A stretch of DNA of 14,656 nt from Irineochytrium annulatum (lineage: Eukaryota > Chytridiomycota > Chytridiomycetes > Chytridiales > Chytridiaceae): the NCBI GenBank assembly GCA_027600665.1, contig JADGJL010000738.1, positions 1 to 14,656 of the forward strand. The letters are read 5' to 3'. The notes under the pieces are model-generated. The model searched no databases. It worked only from the letters and a program-made list of their open reading frames with translations, and was not told the DNA's origin. Of the stretch, positions 1 through 9,191 are shown in pieces (positions within the stretch are counted from its first letter, which is position 1; the number at the start of each line of letters is the position of its first letter). The translations under genes were made by a program, and so were the position numbers.

Positions 1-1
1 G

Positions 2-1174
2 CCGCCAGCCGCCTCCTCCACCGCCGCCACAGTCCCCCAAAACGTCGTCGCGGTCCCCATCGACGACGAACCCATGATGGTCGCCATCCCGGACCCCGCT
101 CTCCCGTCCCACCAGGAACGCATCCTGATTCTCCAGGAAGCCCTCGGCGGCGCCCTCCCCGTCCTCGCCACCGCCCGCCGACTCCGCCTCGCCCTCAAGC
201 GCGTCGAGACCGCGCCATGGCTCTACCCGTTCCGTGGCATCCTCTTCCTCACCACCCACCCGTCTCTCTGGTCCGTCGTCCTCTGCCGGCTCCTCCTCCT
301 CCTGATCTTCGGCCTCGCCTTTTTGATCTTCATGTTCGCCTACGTCATGGAGCACCAGCAGGACGCCCTCCGACGCCTCTTCGAGGTCGGGTCCCCCGGG
401 GAGTACGGGTCGGGGTCGGGGACGGATCAGACCTTGAACACGGTCGCCTGGGTCGTGTCCGTGATCCTGACGGTCGTCGAGAGCGCCCTCGCCGTCGTCC
501 TCCTCGTCGTCATCTTCCTGCCCTACGTCATGGACAGCCTCTTCAACGACGTGCTCCGGATCCGCGGCCACGGCAGCGTGTGCAGGCCGACCCTGCAGGC
601 CGGCTGCCTCAGGATCTGGCATCGGCTCTGGAGGGAGGAGTCCATGATCGCCCTCGAGGCCCTCGTCCTCACCGTCACCGCCCCTTTAAACGTCGTTCCC
701 CTTCTGGGCCAGGCCGTCTACGTGACCGTGAACGGGTACTGGCACGGGTGCTCCTACCACCTGGGCTACCTCACCATGAAGGGCCTGAGGTTCCGCGAGA
801 TCGTGGACCACGTGAGGGCGCGGAGGGCGAGCTACGCCGGGTTCGGGTCCGTCGCCCTCGCCCTCGAGCTGATACCCGTCTTCGACTGCCTCTTCGTCTT
901 CACGAACGTGATCGGGGCCGCGCTCTGGGCGGCCGACATGGAGGACGCCCTGAGGGAGCTCGGGGAGGAGGAGGCCGCCTCGCTAAGGGGCCTGCTGCCG
1001 CCGAGCGCGGCGGACAGGCGGGCCGTGGTCGTCGGGGAGTTTGTCAGGGACACGGTCCAGGAACACGGGGCCGCCATCAACGGCGTGTCGCAGGCGTATG
1101 TGAGGGGGGGCGGGAGGAACCCGAGGGCGATCGCGGGGCAGGTCGTGACGGCGATCGCGAACAGGAGGCCGTAG
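2..1174 (+). CDS. RRT8/EI24-like multipass membrane protein (5' partial)
   Basis: The protein resembles the fungal RRT8/LDS1/LDS2 group (EI24/CysZ-like fold), known in yeast as lipid-droplet and outer-spore-wall proteins; a lipid or spore-wall role here is inference. Numbered from the first in-frame ATG (position 74), there are four hydrophobic segments at about residues 65-91, 123-151, 191-219 and 255-287. The family-like core is PLNVVPLLG (204-212), then NGYWHGCSYHLGYLTMKGL (220-238), then FTNVIGAALWAADME (276-290). The C-terminal 75 residues are hydrophilic and Gly/Arg-rich. The frame stays open from base 2 to the ATG at 74 and reads Pro/Ala/Ser-rich, so the gene probably begins left of the window and the true start is unresolved. 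It could also start at 74, giving 366 aa. Third codon positions are almost all G or C, more so than in the Myb-like gene next door. It converges on that gene. Confidence 0.78.
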   Translation, partial: PPAASSTAATVPQNVVAVPIDDEPMMVAIPDPALPSHQERILILQEALGGALPVLATARRLRLALKRVETAPWLYPFRGILFLTTHPSLWSVVLCRLLLLLIFGLAFLIFMFAYVMEHQQDALRRLFEVGSPGEYGSGSGTDQTLNTVAWVVSVILTVVESALAVVLLVVIFLPYVMDSLFNDVLRIRGHGSVCRPTLQAGCLRIWHRLWREESMIALEALVLTVTAPLNVVPLLGQAVYVTVNGYWHGCSYHLGYLTMKGLRFREIVDHVRARRASYAGFGSVALALELIPVFDCLFVFTNVIGAALWAADMEDALRELGEEEAASLRGLLPPSAADRRAVVVGEFVRDTVQEHGAAINGVSQAYVRGGGRNPRAIAGQVVTAIANRRP

Positions 1175-1432
1175 GTGATGATGATGGGATTGGGGGAGAG
1201 GTTATGGTGTTTGTATCGCGCTTTATATATGGCTGACGGAGGAAGGCTTTTGAATTGTAGATACGTTTGGTGGCACTTCTTTGCATGAATTCTTCTACAT
1301 TGTCTGATAGCCACGCCCAAGAAGGGCCTGCACGTGCTGAATGTACATCTTGTTATTGGTACTATCATTAATTACGTTGGAGCAAATAATTACATTGCGG
1401 TTATCTATCCAATCACTTTTGCCCAGCAGCAC

Positions 1433-1438
1433 AATAAA
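1433..1438 (+). terminator. Candidate poly(A) signal of RRT8-like gene
   Basis: A canonical AATAAA on the plus strand about 260 nt past the stop codon at 1174, a plausible 3' UTR length. Assignment rests on position and orientation only. Confidence 0.4.
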
Positions 1439-1451
1439 TGTAATGATTCTG

Positions 1452-1457
1452 TTTATT
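1452..1457 (-). terminator. Candidate poly(A) signal of Myb-like gene
   Basis: TTTATT on the plus strand reads AATAAA on the minus strand, about 45 nt past the stop of the Myb-like gene. It lies only 14 nt beyond the plus-strand AATAAA, so the two convergent transcripts would overlap at their 3' ends. Confidence 0.4.
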
Positions 1458-1501
1458 ATTATCCTTAGCAGCCGACATATCTATGACAACGCACGAGCGG
1501 G

Positions 1502-2335
1502 CTAATCTTTCTTCGCCATGCTTCTCAATCTGTCAATAATAGCGGACATTGACTTGTTTGGAAAGTACTTCAACTTAATGGCCTCCACAGACAGCTTTTC
1601 GTATTCTCGACCATGCCGCAAACGACGGTCATCGTCAATGCTCCTGCTGGTAACCCTTGATGTCTCCTTCAGGCGGCCGTGCGAAGGGCCGAATTTCTTG
1701 TACCACCGCTTCAATACAGCTTTCGACGTTCTGGTTAAAAAGTAACGGGCCTGCATTTCTTCGAGGCTAAGGTGCTCTTCGGTATGTGCCTTCAGCAGCA
1801 GACTATCTTCTTCATTTATCCATCTGGGCGGCGGATTCTCTCCGGTAAGTTTCCTCCACCTCCTGCGAACCGCCTGCGAGTCACGATGCGGCTCGAGCTT
1901 GCGCCCGATCTCTTCAAAGGTGAGGCAATCGTTTTTGCGATAGCCCAGAATTGCCTCGTCGTCGTCGGGCAACCACTCTATTTTGCTGCCGGCCTTTGGA
2001 GTGTTGTTCGTGCGCGTCGGATTGCAAGCTGCTCCAAACTTCCGGAACCATCTGCTGTGGATCGACATCACGCTCCTGGATGCGAAGTGCCTCTTCTGAA
2101 GATCCGCCATCGTCATCTTCTCGTCGACAAGGCCCTTTCTGAGCAGGTCGTCCTCCTCGGGCGTCCACCGAATGAATTTTCTAGCTCTCCCACTTATGGA
2201 TCGAGAAAGCAGCAGCGCCGCCGCGAACGACCCCGCGGATCTGCACGACACGAGCCATGGCAATGCCGGCGTCAGGATCGGCGCCGTCGACGTTGAGATC
2301 CGGCGATCGAGCAACGTTCGATAAGCGGCGTTCAT
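1502..2335 (-). CDS. Protein with four Myb/SANT-like repeats and a presequence-like N-terminus
   Basis: A 277-aa intronless frame. Four units follow the tryptophan-based helix pattern of Myb/SANT domains: about residues 55-100 (RWTPEEDDLL...RWFRKF), 119-163 (WLPDDDEAIL...RRRWRKL), 170-215 (RWINEEDSLLL...KRWYKKF) and 231-273 (a weaker unit with SIDDDRRL and no leading Trp). Repeats 1, 3 and 4 carry an insert-like YF/HF before the third helix (KRHFASRS, ARYFLTRT, LKYFPNKS), which supports origin by internal duplication. Such repeats normally bind DNA. The first 50 residues hold several Arg, many Ser/Ala/Leu and a single acidic residue (Asp10), then SRSISGRARK, as in a mitochondrial presequence. 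Localisation is inference. A start at Met74 would destroy repeat 1, so the ATG at 2335 is preferred. No named orthologue recognised. Confidence 0.75.
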   Translation of the reverse strand: MNAAYRTLLDRRISTSTAPILTPALPWLVSCRSAGSFAAALLLSRSISGRARKFIRWTPEEDDLLRKGLVDEKMTMADLQKRHFASRSVMSIHSRWFRKFGAACNPTRTNNTPKAGSKIEWLPDDDEAILGYRKNDCLTFEEIGRKLEPHRDSQAVRRRWRKLTGENPPPRWINEEDSLLLKAHTEEHLSLEEMQARYFLTRTSKAVLKRWYKKFGPSHGRLKETSRVTSRSIDDDRRLRHGREYEKLSVEAIKLKYFPNKSMSAIIDRLRSMAKKD

Positions 2336-3200
2336 CTATGTTGAGGTCTTTAAGGCTCGTATCTGCAAGGGATGATCGTACCATCAGTCCGCACAGGTGG
2401 AAATGCGCAAGCCTCCAAGATATGGTGGCTTGGCCGCACGAACTGCCACCCCGATGGCCTTTCGCGTCCACGGCACGGCGACGGTGACCCCCCTCCAGAT
2501 CCGCGCGGCGAGTCCGATCTCTGCGATTCCGTCATTCCACGGAGAGCCGGAGGGTTGGGAAGGCGCACGACCGGGTTGGACGAACGGGGGGATCGCGTCC
2601 CGCACTGGCGGTCGTGGGTGTGACTCTGTATTTACTCTGTTTCCTGGGTGGACGACTCAGCACCGTCGTTCCGTTGCAAAGCAAATCTGGCATTTCCGCA
2701 GCCCCAACTCGCCTCCCATAACCCCGCCGTTACACCTCGACGGGACTCCATCTCACAACCCCGCGAGCCCCTAGATCAACCTCTCCCTGACCTGCCACAA
2801 CGTAACATCGCCGGCGTATCGCCGTGTGGTGCGCAACCAGTCCCGGCGCTCCCTCCTGGAATCATACCCGACGTCCTCCCCGACCACTCTTTGTCGACCG
2901 ACACCCGGGAACTGATCGCGATCGTGGTTGCAGTGATCATGCTAAACGTATATCGACCACGGCGTCAATAAACAGATATGAAAGTTCTCGTTGCCATCAC
3001 GTGCGCGTCGAGTCATCAGGAAGCGGAACATGGACAGGCGGCGTTCACGCTTCTGCCGTAGCAGGAAGGGGTGTTCGCGGATCGGTGCCGTGCACTGGAG
3101 GTAGACGAGGGGGTCGCAAAAGGTTGTTGCGTTACTTTTCACAGTTCACCCGACTGCTTCCCCTTCATTGTCTTTTGGAACAACTATCACTTTTCAGCAT
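2336..3200. other. Gene-free spacer upstream of Myb-like gene
   Basis: I see no supported gene. Several overlapping frames of 70-140 codons exist on both strands but are Pro/Arg/Ser-rich, lack recognisable motifs and shadow each other, as expected of GC-rich noncoding DNA. The part next to 2335 should contain the promoter of the Myb-like gene. No clear TATA box was found. Confidence 0.55.
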
Positions 3201-4925
3201 TATTCAAAATATATTCAAAGATGCAACATTGGGGGAACAATAAAACAGCAAGGGCCAGCACACTAACGAGCTAAAGGAACACATCCGGGGGCTGGCGGCA
3301 AATAATTTGGCGGGCAACCCCGCGGATGAGAGCGGAGGAAATACGTTGGTACACAATAGCAGAAGGAACATAGGAGGCAAAGCGTTGATGGGCAGAAAGC
3401 ATACAAACAAGGCGAGACGAAAAGGAGGAGGCAAGGGGGCGGTAAATCCAAAAACATCAAAAGCAAGGGGAATGAAGCCGTGCTCTCGGTCCCGGCAGAC
3501 TTGCGCGTACTTGACCAGTTTACCACGTTCAGCGGCGACTGCGGTGTGGCCGGGTGCGGAAGAGGCGGCGAGGCTTGCGCCGAGCGGGCTAGAGATCGTC
3601 ACGTCAAGGCAGGTGGGCAGGCCGTTGTCCCAGGACGTGAGCAGAATGTCAGCGGGCCGCAGACTGGTGCCGGGGGAGGTGCCGAGGAAACCCACGTGAG
3701 CGTTCTCAGTGGCGAGGAGGCCAGCAAGGGAGCACACGGCGTGAAGGGCGTGCTGGACATCGTTGCGACCGGAACGACAGGAGAGAGCGTGGTAACCGTA
3801 CACATCCAAGTCATCGCCGCATTGACTGCTGCAGGACGATCCCGGAGGGAAGAGTGGAACGAAAAGGCGTAAGCGGAGGGCTACTCGGAGCGCAGTGGGG
3901 TTGAGGGCTTGGCCCAGGCTGCGCGAGGGGAAGGCGGAGAGCCAGGCCGAGGCGTGAGGCTGGGTGATTGTGGCGCGGATAACCCGGTGAGCAGGGCCGT
4001 GGGCGGTCCGGGCAAGGTGAGCGTCCAGCACAGCCCGTTTGTGGTCATAGAGTATGTCCGCCATCGTGCGTTGGGTGTTGGAGGTGATGGAGGTGACTTT
4101 GGCTTTGACGGGGTCGGGATCGGCAGAAGACACGACGGCGGCAAAGGAGCGGGCGAGCGGGAGGAGGGCGAAGAGGGGTGAAGGGCCAAAGGGTGCAAAA
4201 GGAAGCAATGAGTTTTGAAGGGAAAGGGAATCAGTAACAGAAGCAAAAAAGGAGAACAGGGCAACATCTTCCAAAAAGGGGATGCCTAGGCCTCCGTGGC
4301 GAATGGGGAGGACGGCACTCTGGCTGGAGGGCACGAAACCCGGGCGCATCAGCGACAGTGATGCGGCGGAGGGTGGAGGCAAGGAGGTTGTCGTCGGGGC
4401 GTAGGAGGTCAAAGACGAATGATGGCGGTGAGGTACGGAGCCCGTAAAGGAGCTTGGGGACACCCGTGGAAGCGCAGAGAAGGAGCAGGGAGGTTGGGGT
4501 TCATCGAGGGCGAGGATGGAGTCGAGTGTTGGCCACAGCTGCTCCAAACGGCGGTGAAGGGTGGCGGCGTGGAAGGCGGGGTCAAGGGAAACAGGGCCGC
4601 CGAGGATGGAAAGGCCTGAGGAGGAAGTAATCGAGACCTGAGGGGGCAGCAGGGACCAGTCGACGCGTGACGGGTGGTGGGGCGCCCAGACGGTCGTCTT
4701 GGTAAGGTTGAGGTGCAAGCCATCGACGGCACCGCAGGCGGCAATCCTGCGGAGGGCGGCAGCTACGTGAGAGACTGGGCCGGCGAGGGTGGTGTCATCC
4801 AGGAAGGCGCAGGTGAAGACCCGGTCGAGGGAGTTGGCAGCAAGGAGGTGCCGTTGGAGAGCGAGGGCGAAGAGGGCGGGGCCAAGGGGATCACCCTGTT
4901 TTACACCGCAGGAAGACTTTTGCTT
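3200..4925 (-). mobile_element. 5'-truncated LINE-type retrotransposon with RLE domain
   Basis: The minus strand carries the 3' half of a non-LTR retrotransposon. It starts abruptly inside the reverse transcriptase just before the GVKQGDP motif (about 4910), with a stop codon in that frame near 4961 and no earlier RT motifs. It runs through the RT C-terminus to a CCHC zinc knuckle and a restriction-like endonuclease core. Truncation at the 5' end is the usual outcome of incomplete target-primed reverse transcription. The 3' end is uncertain; the element codes to about 3271 and a short AT-rich tail follows to about 3200. I found no convincing target-site duplication and no poly(A). The RLE architecture points to the R2/NeSL/CRE-like superfamily rather than APE-type LINEs. 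The clade cannot be assigned from this fragment. Confidence 0.85.
3271..4910 (-). pseudogene. Broken RT-RLE polyprotein of LINE element
   Basis: RT motifs visible: GVKQGDPLGPALF just below 4910, catalytic AFLDD at about 4794-4808 (an F/L variant of YxDD), then GLHLNLTKTTVW near 4724-4690 and LGGPVS. The endonuclease part has a CX3CX9HX3C knuckle at about 3777-3833, RPAD followed 14 residues later by the D of LDVT (3603-3659), then AAERGK near 3530. These match the CCHC and PD-(X)12-14-D arrangement of RLE domains, with PAD in place of PD. One frame stays open for over 500 codons, but homology jumps frames: near 4500 into a frame giving GVPKLLYGLRTSP, back near 4330 at LPIRHGGLGI, and again near 3430, where another frame gives AIVYQRISSALIRGVARQ and stops at 3271-3273. 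At least three frameshifts and the missing 5' half make it inactive. Confidence 0.85.
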
Positions 4926-4997
4926 TGTAGCCTTAAAATTGAGCTTAAACAGTGTTATTTACATGATATCTTATTAGCGTGAAATATACACACTCAA

Positions 4998-7792
4998 TCA
5001 TGATTTTGCTGAATCAACATCAAAATCATGATCCGTTACGACCTGCGGAATTGTCTTCAACAACTCCTCAAAACCCATCCGTTTGATAACCCTCTCTAAT
5101 GTCTCAGCCATGACCGCAACCTGCTTCCTCCGCGCAAGCCCATTCAGTACCTGGAACGCCACCGCTAGCCCTTCCAGCGCCGCCATCTGGAACGAGTCCC
5201 CTCCCACAATCTCGCTAACGAGCTCCTTCAGCCGAACCCGCATCGCGGGCGGTCCCAAGAGATGGTAGTCCTCCGGTGCGGCATGCACGCCCAGGATGAA
5301 CAGGAACAGCGCGTTGATCAGCCCGGCCTCGAGCAAGGGCATAGCGTAGCCCGCGGCGAGCTGAAGGTAACACGCGAACGGTCTGAGGCGGGATGGATGC
5401 GAGGTCGGGTACGTGTTGAGAATCTTCCGCCTCATAAGCTGGGTGATGCCCACGGCGGCCTTTGCGCACTTCCTCAGGCTCTCCCGGCAGCCGTCCGTGA
5501 GAGTCAGCATGGCCGGGTCCGTCGTGCCCTCGCGCCGATGATGCGCCGCCAGCGCTCGAAGTTCTCGGTCGACGCGCGGCCGATGAAGGGCGAGCGCTCC
5601 GGCCATGTAGAGGAGGTGGAGGCGTAAGGCGGCGAACGGCGGGTCGGTGGGACAGCGGTCGGGGCTGCGGGAGGTATCGAACGCACAGTGGAAGCTGACC
5701 TTGTTCGCGAGAGTACGGGGGTGGAGAGAGACGGGTAAGTTTTTGAGCCAGTTGACAAGCTCGGCGTTGAGGAGGGCGAATTGAAATTCCGGGGAGAGGT
5801 CGAGCGTTGTTGATTGCATGACGGGGTTTGCGTGAACTGCTTGGTGGCTCCTATCGTTGCCATGGACCCGTTTGGTATCACCTGAACTTCAATATCAGAG
5901 TCGTCGGCCTCAATAAAGATATAAAAGAGCTTCACCGTATCCGGACCCCAGCGCCGTGTTAAGCTCCGAAATCCGACACCGGAGGTTGATTATTGTAAAT
6001 GTCAACCGCGTGATATCACAAGTCTGGACTTTAGCGTAATCGATTAGCGGCTCCCCCGTCATCGCGTCCACCGATCTCCAGACGGCCGCGACGTTCGGCC
6101 TCTGGACGTTGTGCTTTCGCTTCCAGATCCCGAAACACGATTCCCGGAAGATCATGTCCAGCTCGTCGATCATGCAGATGACTGCAAACACCCTCCGCCG
6201 CATCTCCTTCTCCACCCACTGCCACGGCACTCCAGACGGGTCCATCTGCTCAAGGACGTCCGGGTCAACGTCCAGCTTCAAAATGGGAACCATCCGCATC
6301 GCCATCCCGCCCAGCAGCCACTCTTGGCTCGTCTGCGGGTCCGTCATGGAGGTTTGCAGCAGGATCATGAGGACGAGGGCCTGGCAGGTGCAGATCGCGG
6401 GGTCCTCGAGATTCAGCGACAACACTGCGGCGTTCATGAGGGCCTCGGCGCGCGGGCTCTTCCCCGGATTCGCAAAGACGTTGACGGGCCAGAGGGATCC
6501 GTCCTCCGCTGGCGTCGCGGATGCCCCAATGGCGCACATTGCGAGAACGAGACACCGCGTCGGTGGTGACGGACCGCGCAGCTCTCGCCAAAAGTAGCCC
6601 TCGTGGATGATCGGGCAGATAAAACGGCCCTCCATTTCGAAGAATGTCTGTGGTAAATCTGTCAATTTCCATACGGAGGCATGAAGTTACAAACCTGGAG
6701 CAAAGCATCCCTCTCAGACTCGCACGGGAAGATATCGCTCGTGATCAACGGCCCGTCCGGCTTCAACGGGTCCCTCCCGCTGTACGAAATCGCTATCCCG
6801 GCGTCCACATCCAGAAGCGACTGCTGGTACGCCGCCTCCACCGCGTTGAGCCACGACGGCGCCTCATTCTCGGGCACTTCGGGCACGTTCGTGAAGCTGA
6901 TGGCGTTGATGGCGTCCTCCAGCCTGGTCGACTCCAAATCTCGTGGTCGCGGGCCCTCCCACATAGCGCCTTTGTCCACGTTAGGCGCCTTTTCCTCCAG
7001 CGGCTGTGCTGCGTTGGCATCCTGGAGGATCTTCCCTTTTGTTGCAGATAGCCCGGGGAACGCGAGATTGAGAAGCATCTCTTCGCCGCGGAAGGCGCCA
7101 ACGTTGGCGTCAGATTGCGAGAGCGGGCTAGGTGATTCGGCGACAGCAATGACGGGGCTGTCGCGCTGCTCGAGAGCACATTTGGCCTGGGAGAGCTCGC
7201 TCATAAGAGATTCCACCCTAAACAAATATAAACGTCCAGTCGTAACATCCAAGCAAAAGCACACGAGCTCACGTCTTCTCCAGCTCGTGCACGCGTTTCC
7301 TCAAAGTCTTCGAAAGGTTCTCGTTGATCTCATCATCCCTCTCCGGCTGCTTCCCGCGAATCAAAGTCGGTGTCACGAATCGCCGAACGTAGGTGCAATC
7401 CACGTCCGTCCGCTTACAGAGCCCGCATCGCGGAGTCTGTTCATCAAAATGCGTTAAAATGCAATTTTCTTCATGTCAAAGGCATTCAGGATAAGGAAGC
7501 CTCACCTCGCCCCCGCACCGCCGATGCAATCTGTAGCAGTTGTCGCTAAAAGTCGCGTTAAATCCAAGGACTCAACCATGCACGACAGCGGCTTTCAATC
7601 ATGAACCCACCAGGCGGTCACCTTGGCGGCGTTGTCCTTGCTGAGCGTGGACAACGAGCTCGGCCCATAGCTCGGTCGCGCGAACCCCGCCGGTGCCGGG
7701 GCGATCGGTTGAAAGGATTTTGGGGCGACAGGCTTCGGCGCGAGCGGCGCCAGCCGGAAGCCTGGGAGATCGGGGATGCTTGATTCGTGCAT
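4998..7792 (-). CDS. Zn2Cys6 fungal transcription factor, six exons
   Basis: Exons inferred from GT..AG borders and frame: 7792-7611, 7545-7506, 7436-7273, 7217-6695, 6647-5936 and 5881-4998, about 834 aa. The last acceptor could instead be at 5837, giving about 819 aa. Residues 1-60 are Pro/Ala-rich. The binuclear zinc cluster is C61-X2-C64-X6-C71-X6-C78-X2-C81-X6-C88, with C61 split by intron 1, and was only visible after splicing. A short coiled-coil-like linker follows (about 111-140, KRVHELEKTVESLMSEL), typical for dimerisation. From about 302, FFEMEGRFICPIIHEGYF opens a fungal-specific TF (middle homology) domain running to about 560, with EMRRRVFAVICMIDELD near 452-468. The C-terminal part (HLLYMAGALALHRPRV) is also typical. 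It should act in the nucleus as a DNA-binding regulator; its targets cannot be read from sequence. A LINE remnant begins under 100 bp past its stop. Introns are 47-69 bp. Confidence 0.88.
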
Positions 7793-9030
7793 GGCTGTCG
7801 AACCGGAGATCCCCTTGGCGCTTTCAGAATGGGGACGGCCGACGGAGACGGATAGACGACGACGGCGGCGACAGAGACGGGAATGGGGATGGGGATGGGG
7901 ACACGAGCTGGGGGGACACTGCTGCGGTGGAACTTATTTGACCGCCAATCCAGTCGCCCACCTGCACAACAATGAGAATTGAGAATACAACGAACGCGCT
8001 GATGTGCTGTATGCAACCTCGTTCAGCTTGACATCGAGCATCGGCTCCTTTCTCAGCTCACGCCGCGACCAGATTGGCCCGCTGGATGACACCGTGGCCG
8101 GCGACGTTGGGCTCCACAGACACGTTCTGCCAAGGCCGTACGCATTGGCGATCGCGAACTGGAACGCTCGGGACGGAGAAGCTTCGCGTGTATATCCACC
8201 CACCATGACCATGACAGAGCTTGCGAACGACATCGGTCATTGTGGGCACCACGAAGTACGATCCGCGTGATCACCAACCCGTCGCTCGATCGCGACTCCC
8301 AACGCCGCCAGCTCATCCACAAACCCAAAAACCCCCATTTAAAATGCTCCATTCGACCTCATCAGCGCGCTCCCGACCTTGATGGTACAGCCACGAACTC
8401 CCCGTCAGCGTCGTCCGGCCTGGTTGAACTCGAGGTAATTTCAATCGTCGCGATAGGAGAACGGAGCCGTCGTCGGGGCCGGCGGATATGACGATCAAAG
8501 AGCTGGATACATGCTGATGGCTGAGCACCACGGATTTGCCAAGTCCCAGCAACTCAAATGCGGACCCCGCCTCGACCCACAAACCACTCACGCCATCCAC
8601 CCCGTTGCCTCGCCCGACGACGCCACATTCCCGGATTGTCGGCGGGGACCCCTCCTCGAGATCCGACCTAATTGTCCGGCAAATGCGCAGCGTCAGTGAA
8701 CGCACTCTGGGACGCCCCCGATCGCGGCTGACGCGGCGTTTGCAAGCCTTTGAAAGGAGTTGGGAGTCGCTGGCCGATATAGGGATCGTTGCTCGTCGGT
8801 GGTGACGACGCTGCCGAGATTGACCGAGGAGTCGTCGACGGCTGCGCCTAATGGACAGGGGCTAGGCGTAATGGGCCGCCCGGGACTGGATCTTGAAGGT
8901 GCGGTATGCTGGAGGTCTCCGGAGTCGCGCGCAAGGCGTCGCGCCGGGTGGGTCGGGCGCCAATGCTGAACGAACGGACAGACCGTTGGTTTCGTTCGAC
9001 GCACTTGACGGACTCGCAACCCAGACAGCC
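7793..9030. other. Gene-poor region upstream of the Zn2Cys6 gene
   Basis: The part near 7793 must carry the promoter and 5' UTR of the transcription factor, including a G-rich repeat at 7879-7915. Beyond it, frames of 60-130 codons occur on both strands, none with a recognisable domain, and none extendable by an obvious splice site. Some minus-strand text at about 8050-8250 looks faintly protein-like but breaks quickly, so decayed coding DNA is possible. No tRNA or other RNA gene seen. Confidence 0.5.
7879..7900 (+). promoter_or_regulatory. G-quadruplex-forming motif upstream of Zn2Cys6 gene
   Basis: Four runs of three or four G are separated by loops of three, two and two bases, followed by a further G6 run at about 7910-7915. 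It lies about 90-120 bp upstream of the proposed start codon at 7792, on the template strand of that gene. The motif is plain in the sequence; a regulatory role is inference. Confidence 0.45.
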
Positions 9031-9156
9031 GTTGTTGACTCGCTCGTTCGCTTTGTTAAGCATGAACTTGGGAGCACATTTGGTCACCAGGTTGTCATAA
9101 CGCGCCTTGTTGAGCTTCGGATTACGATAACCTGACCGCCAAGTGTGCGCCTAACT
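8848..9156 (-). pseudogene. Coding fragment of unknown family, minus-strand copy
   Basis: The minus frame is open from just after a TAG near 9157 and contains GYRNPKLNKARYDNLVTKC followed by APKFMLNKANERVNN. After about 9025 the text loses similarity to the other copy and becomes Arg/Pro-rich, ending at 8848. No ATG precedes the conserved stretch in this frame, so it is a fragment, or an internal exon with unseen splice sites. The family is not recognised. Confidence 0.35.
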
Positions 9157-9191
9157 TCATGCTTAACCTGGCCAACGAGCGTGTGAACAAC
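9031..9191. repeat. Imperfect inverted repeat, 69-bp arms, both coding for the same peptide
   Basis: The left arm (9031-9099, minus strand) and right arm (9123-9191, plus strand) are separated by 23 bp. By hand count 53 of 69 bases match and 19 of 23 residues match, and most codon differences are third-position synonymous. The shared peptide reads YDNL..KCAP.FMLN, then ANERVNN. The arrangement is head to head, so the 5' flank of each copy is the other copy. See the two fragment entries. Confidence 0.7.

Larger units (their letters stand above)
1175..1501. other. Convergent intergenic spacer
   Basis: This is the AT-richer gap between the stop codons of two convergent genes. It holds one canonical AATAAA for each strand and no credible coding region. 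The short open frames here and on the opposite strand of the RRT8-like gene have no recognisable content. Confidence 0.7.

Noticed and set aside
217..1236. 339-codon plus-strand open frame
   Set aside because: It overlaps the RRT8-like gene in another frame and is almost all Arg/Pro/Gly, the usual shadow of a GC-rich coding region.
1772..2296. Plus-strand frame of 174 codons opposite the Myb-like gene
   Set aside because: Antisense shadow; no domain, and the minus frame has clear repeat structure.
3309..3872. Plus-strand frames over the LINE remnant
   Set aside because: They are antisense to a well-supported RT-RLE sequence and have no motifs of their own.
4910..4990. Target-site duplication for the LINE
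   Set aside because: Short AT-rich matches to the 3' flank near 3170-3215 are no better than chance.
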